Of a stretch of DNA of 7,051 nt, positions 5,430 to 7,051 are shown in pieces (the stretch's first letter is position 1; every line of letters begins with the position of its first letter). This DNA comes from Actinomycetes bacterium (GTDB lineage Bacteria; Actinomycetota; Actinomycetes; Actinomycetales; Cellulomonadaceae), in assembly GCA_023428465.1 (NCBI GenBank), contig JAEYXM010000027.1, positions 1 through 7,051 on the forward strand, written 5' to 3'. The notes under the pieces were generated by a model. It searched no databases. It had not been told where the DNA came from and saw only the letters and a program-made list of their open reading frames with translations. Made by a program: the position numbers and the translations under genes.

Positions 5430-6467
5430 ATGACGGAGGACGGAGCGGCGGTCGAGCTCACCCTGGCGGAGCTGCGTGACGTCGCGGGCTTCGCCGCGGC
5501 ATGCGCGAGAGGAGCGCTGGAGGTGTTCGCGGCGACCCGCGCCGACGACGACCGTCCTCGGTCGGCGGTCGAGGCGGCGGAGGTCTTCGCGGACGGCGGG
5601 CCGCGGACGAAGGCCCTGCGCGATGCCGCATGGGCCGCTCAGCGTGCGGCGCACGACGCACGGGACGCCGGGGCTCTGGCGGCCGACGCCGCCGCCCGGG
5701 CTGCACTCGCGGCAGCCGGTGCGGCGTTCCTCCACCCGCTCGCGAAGGCGACACAGGTCAAGCACGTCGTGGGCGCCGGTGCGTACGCCGCACGCGCATT
5801 CGAGCTGGCCGCAGCGGACGACCGGACGGTGGGGGAGGCGCACGTCGTGCGGGCGTGGGCGTTCGGCGAGGCGGCGGTCGTCGACGTCCTGCGGCGGTAC
5901 CCGGCCGCTCCGGACGGCGGCGGCCGCATCGGGGAGCTGTCGCGTGCGCTCGACGCCATGCTGAGAGCCCCGGACGCGCCGGCGAGCCCGCGGCTCCTCG
6001 GCGCCGACGCCGTCACGTGGGCGCTGCAGGCCCTGGTCGGTGTGCGCCCGTGGTCGGCCGCCACCGGCCCGGGTGGTGCGCTGACGCTGGAGCTGGGCGG
6101 GCGGTTGATCTCCCCGAGCGGCGCGGTGCGGGGTGAGTTCCGCCTTGATGTGCGTGGTGCATGGATGATCCGGCGCGCGGACGTCGTGCAGGCCACGTCC
6201 GACGACGCGCGGGATGCGGTGCCTGCTGCGACCGACGCGCTGACCGGGTCCCCGGTGACCGGGATCGCGCTGAGCGCGGACGGCCGCGCCCTGCGGCTCG
6301 AGCTCGACGGGGCGACGACGCTGGTGGTGGTGCCGGAGCCGTTGCGCGAGCTCGCGACGCACCGCTGGGACCTGTGCCTTCCCGACGGCCTGGTCATCCG
6401 CGCCGGACCGGGCCCGCTCCTGCGGCTTGTCGACGAGCCGTCGGCGGGGCCGGGCGAGGCAGGCTGA
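5430..6467 (+). CDS. Imm-5-like putative immunity protein fused to a duplicated beta-rich domain
   Basis: This is a 345-residue protein in two parts. Residues 8-182 are Ala-rich and helical, with ELTLAELRDVAGFAAACARG (9-28), GGPRTKALRDAAWAAQRAAHD (56-76), FLHPLAKATQVKHVVGAGAY (100-119) and VVDVLRRYPAAP (150-161). I recall this pattern in the actinobacterial 'putative immunity protein'/Imm-5-like family; this is from memory, not a search. Residues about 200-260 and 269-335 are two copies of a small beta domain: ALVG...GGALTLELGG then FRLDVRGAWMIRR, and ALTG...GRALRLELDG then WDLCLPDGLVIRAGPG. These resemble DUF6188-type domains. The start is ambiguous: ATG 5421 (GAGGGG nine bases before) or ATG 5430 (GAGG nine bases before). 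I give the latter; the former adds MSV. No toxin gene is adjacent, so 'immunity' is a family label, not a shown role. It has no signal peptide or membrane segment and is presumably cytoplasmic. Confidence 0.85.
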   Translation: MTEDGAAVELTLAELRDVAGFAAACARGALEVFAATRADDDRPRSAVEAAEVFADGGPRTKALRDAAWAAQRAAHDARDAGALAADAAARAALAAAGAAFLHPLAKATQVKHVVGAGAYAARAFELAAADDRTVGEAHVVRAWAFGEAAVVDVLRRYPAAPDGGGRIGELSRALDAMLRAPDAPASPRLLGADAVTWALQALVGVRPWSAATGPGGALTLELGGRLISPSGAVRGEFRLDVRGAWMIRRADVVQATSDDARDAVPAATDALTGSPVTGIALSADGRALRLELDGATTLVVVPEPLRELATHRWDLCLPDGLVIRAGPGPLLRLVDEPSAGPGEAG

Positions 6468-6501
6468 CGCGGCGCCGTCGGCGGACGCGGAGCGCCGTCA
6501 G
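6464..6501. terminator. inverted repeat spanning both convergent stop codons
   Basis: CTGACG-CG-GCGC (6464-6475) pairs with GCGCCGTCAG (6492-6501), ten base pairs with a two-base bulge. The plus-strand TGA (6465-6467) and the minus-strand TGA (6498-6500) each lie in an arm. The gap between the two genes is only 30 bp, so this is the only place a shared terminator can sit. There is no T-tract; support is structural only. Confidence 0.35.
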
Positions 6502-7051
6502 ACCAGCACGGAGCGCAGCGCCGTCAGGAAGGCGGGTCGGTCCTTGACGTCCACGACGACGGCGGTCCCGTCGACGAGGGCCAGCACGACGGGCTCCAGG
6601 CCCATCGGGGTGTCCCAGGCGCCGCCCATGTGCCGGACGACGCGACCGGGGACCACGGGGGGCAGCGGGCCCTTCTTCTCGAGGGCGATCTGCCACGCAG
6701 CCGCCGCGTCGAGGGCTGCGACGGGGAGCTCGTGGCGTCCGACGCGCAGCCGCTCCCGCGTGAGCACGATGCGGCCGTAGCGGTTCACCGACCAGAGCGT
6801 GATGAGGGCGATCCACAGCGGGATGGCGAGCGTCGCGGCGTACGCGGCCGCATTCGTCGCGAACTCGCCGAGCGATCCGGTGCGCCCGCCGAGAACCGGC
6901 GGCACGACGGCGATCAGCCCGAGCATCCCGGCGACGATGCCGTAGGTACGGCCCCGGACGGGCGCCGCCGAGTAGACGACGTGGGCGGTGTCGACGCTGG
7001 AGGGCCGCTCGAACGGGACGGGCGCGGGCTGCACGGCGCGAGCGGGGTCGT
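6498..7051 (-). CDS. two-helix membrane protein with bacterial PH-like tail, 5' end outside window
   Basis: The frame is open from the right edge. A GTG at 7034 would give 178 residues, but no purine-rich ribosome site precedes it and the in-frame codons beyond it (DPARA) continue a plausible Pro/Ala N-terminus, so I treat the start as lying outside. Numbered from that GTG, membrane helices are at about 30-49 (TYGIVAGMLGLIAVVPPVL) and 62-82 (AAAYAATLAIPLWIALITLW). After the second helix comes a cytoplasmic beta-rich segment: YGRIVLTRERLRVGRHELPV (86-105), then GLEPVVLALVDGTAVVVDV (145-163), ending in a helix DRPAFLTALRSVL. This 'helices, then I-V-L-T-x-x-x-L-R-V-G ... D-x-P-x-x-L-x-x-A-L' layout is that of bacterial PH-domain membrane proteins (DUF3093-like), whose function is unknown. 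It converges on the immunity-like gene. Confidence 0.75.
   Translation of the reverse strand, partial: DPARAVQPAPVPFERPSSVDTAHVVYSAAPVRGRTYGIVAGMLGLIAVVPPVLGGRTGSLGEFATNAAAYAATLAIPLWIALITLWSVNRYGRIVLTRERLRVGRHELPVAALDAAAAWQIALEKKGPLPPVVPGRVVRHMGGAWDTPMGLEPVVLALVDGTAVVVDVKDRPAFLTALRSVLV

Noticed and set aside
5388..6362. A 324-residue minus-strand open frame opposite the immunity-like gene
   Set aside because: Its composition is typical of an antisense shadow in GC-rich coding DNA, and it shows no domain-like pattern.

Overview
The base composition (strongly G+C-rich, third codon positions mostly G or C, frequent GTG/ATG starts behind GA-rich ribosome sites) and the protein families point to a high-GC actinomycete. 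Cellulomonas, Cellulosimicrobium or a relative in the Micrococcales is my best guess, from gene content and memory rather than a search.

Bases 1-3259 carry a branched-chain amino acid block on the + strand. It holds the last 272 residues of 3-isopropylmalate dehydrogenase (leuB, leucine pathway), then two complete tandem branched-chain aminotransferases (ilvE type). The two aminotransferases align without a gap over 358 residues at about 68% identity (hand count). Their ribosome-site leaders also resemble each other, so the duplication took the 5' region along. The downstream copy keeps the usual family motifs. The upstream copy has drifted next to the PLP lysine and in the phosphate-side loop.

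Bases 3404-3637 encode a small secreted protein (77 residues, two cysteines in the mature part) that I do not recognise. A perfect palindromic hairpin at 3653-3687 closes it and probably also terminates the convergent gene on the other side.

Bases 3745-4863 (minus strand) encode a lipoprotein with beta-propeller character. Just upstream of it, 4976-5116 holds a start-less C-terminal scrap of a paralogous propeller, which I read as the remnant of a former tandem copy. Next comes a 54-residue cysteine-containing protein (5117-5281, minus). It is divergent from a 345-residue protein (5430-6467, plus) whose N-terminal half resembles the Imm-5-like 'putative immunity protein' family and whose C-terminal half is two copies of a small beta-rich domain. 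The window closes with the 3' part of a two-helix membrane protein with a PH-like tail (minus, running off the right edge). Its stop codon lies 30 bp from the stop of the immunity-like gene, inside a shared inverted repeat.

The left third is conserved metabolism with a notable duplication. The rest is a set of small accessory or envelope genes. I see no RNA gene, CRISPR array, insertion sequence or attachment site. The nearest thing to an undescribed system is the divergent pair at 5117-6467 (Cys-rich mini-protein plus immunity-like fusion) and the orphan secreted peptide. Their function is unknown and I do not claim one.
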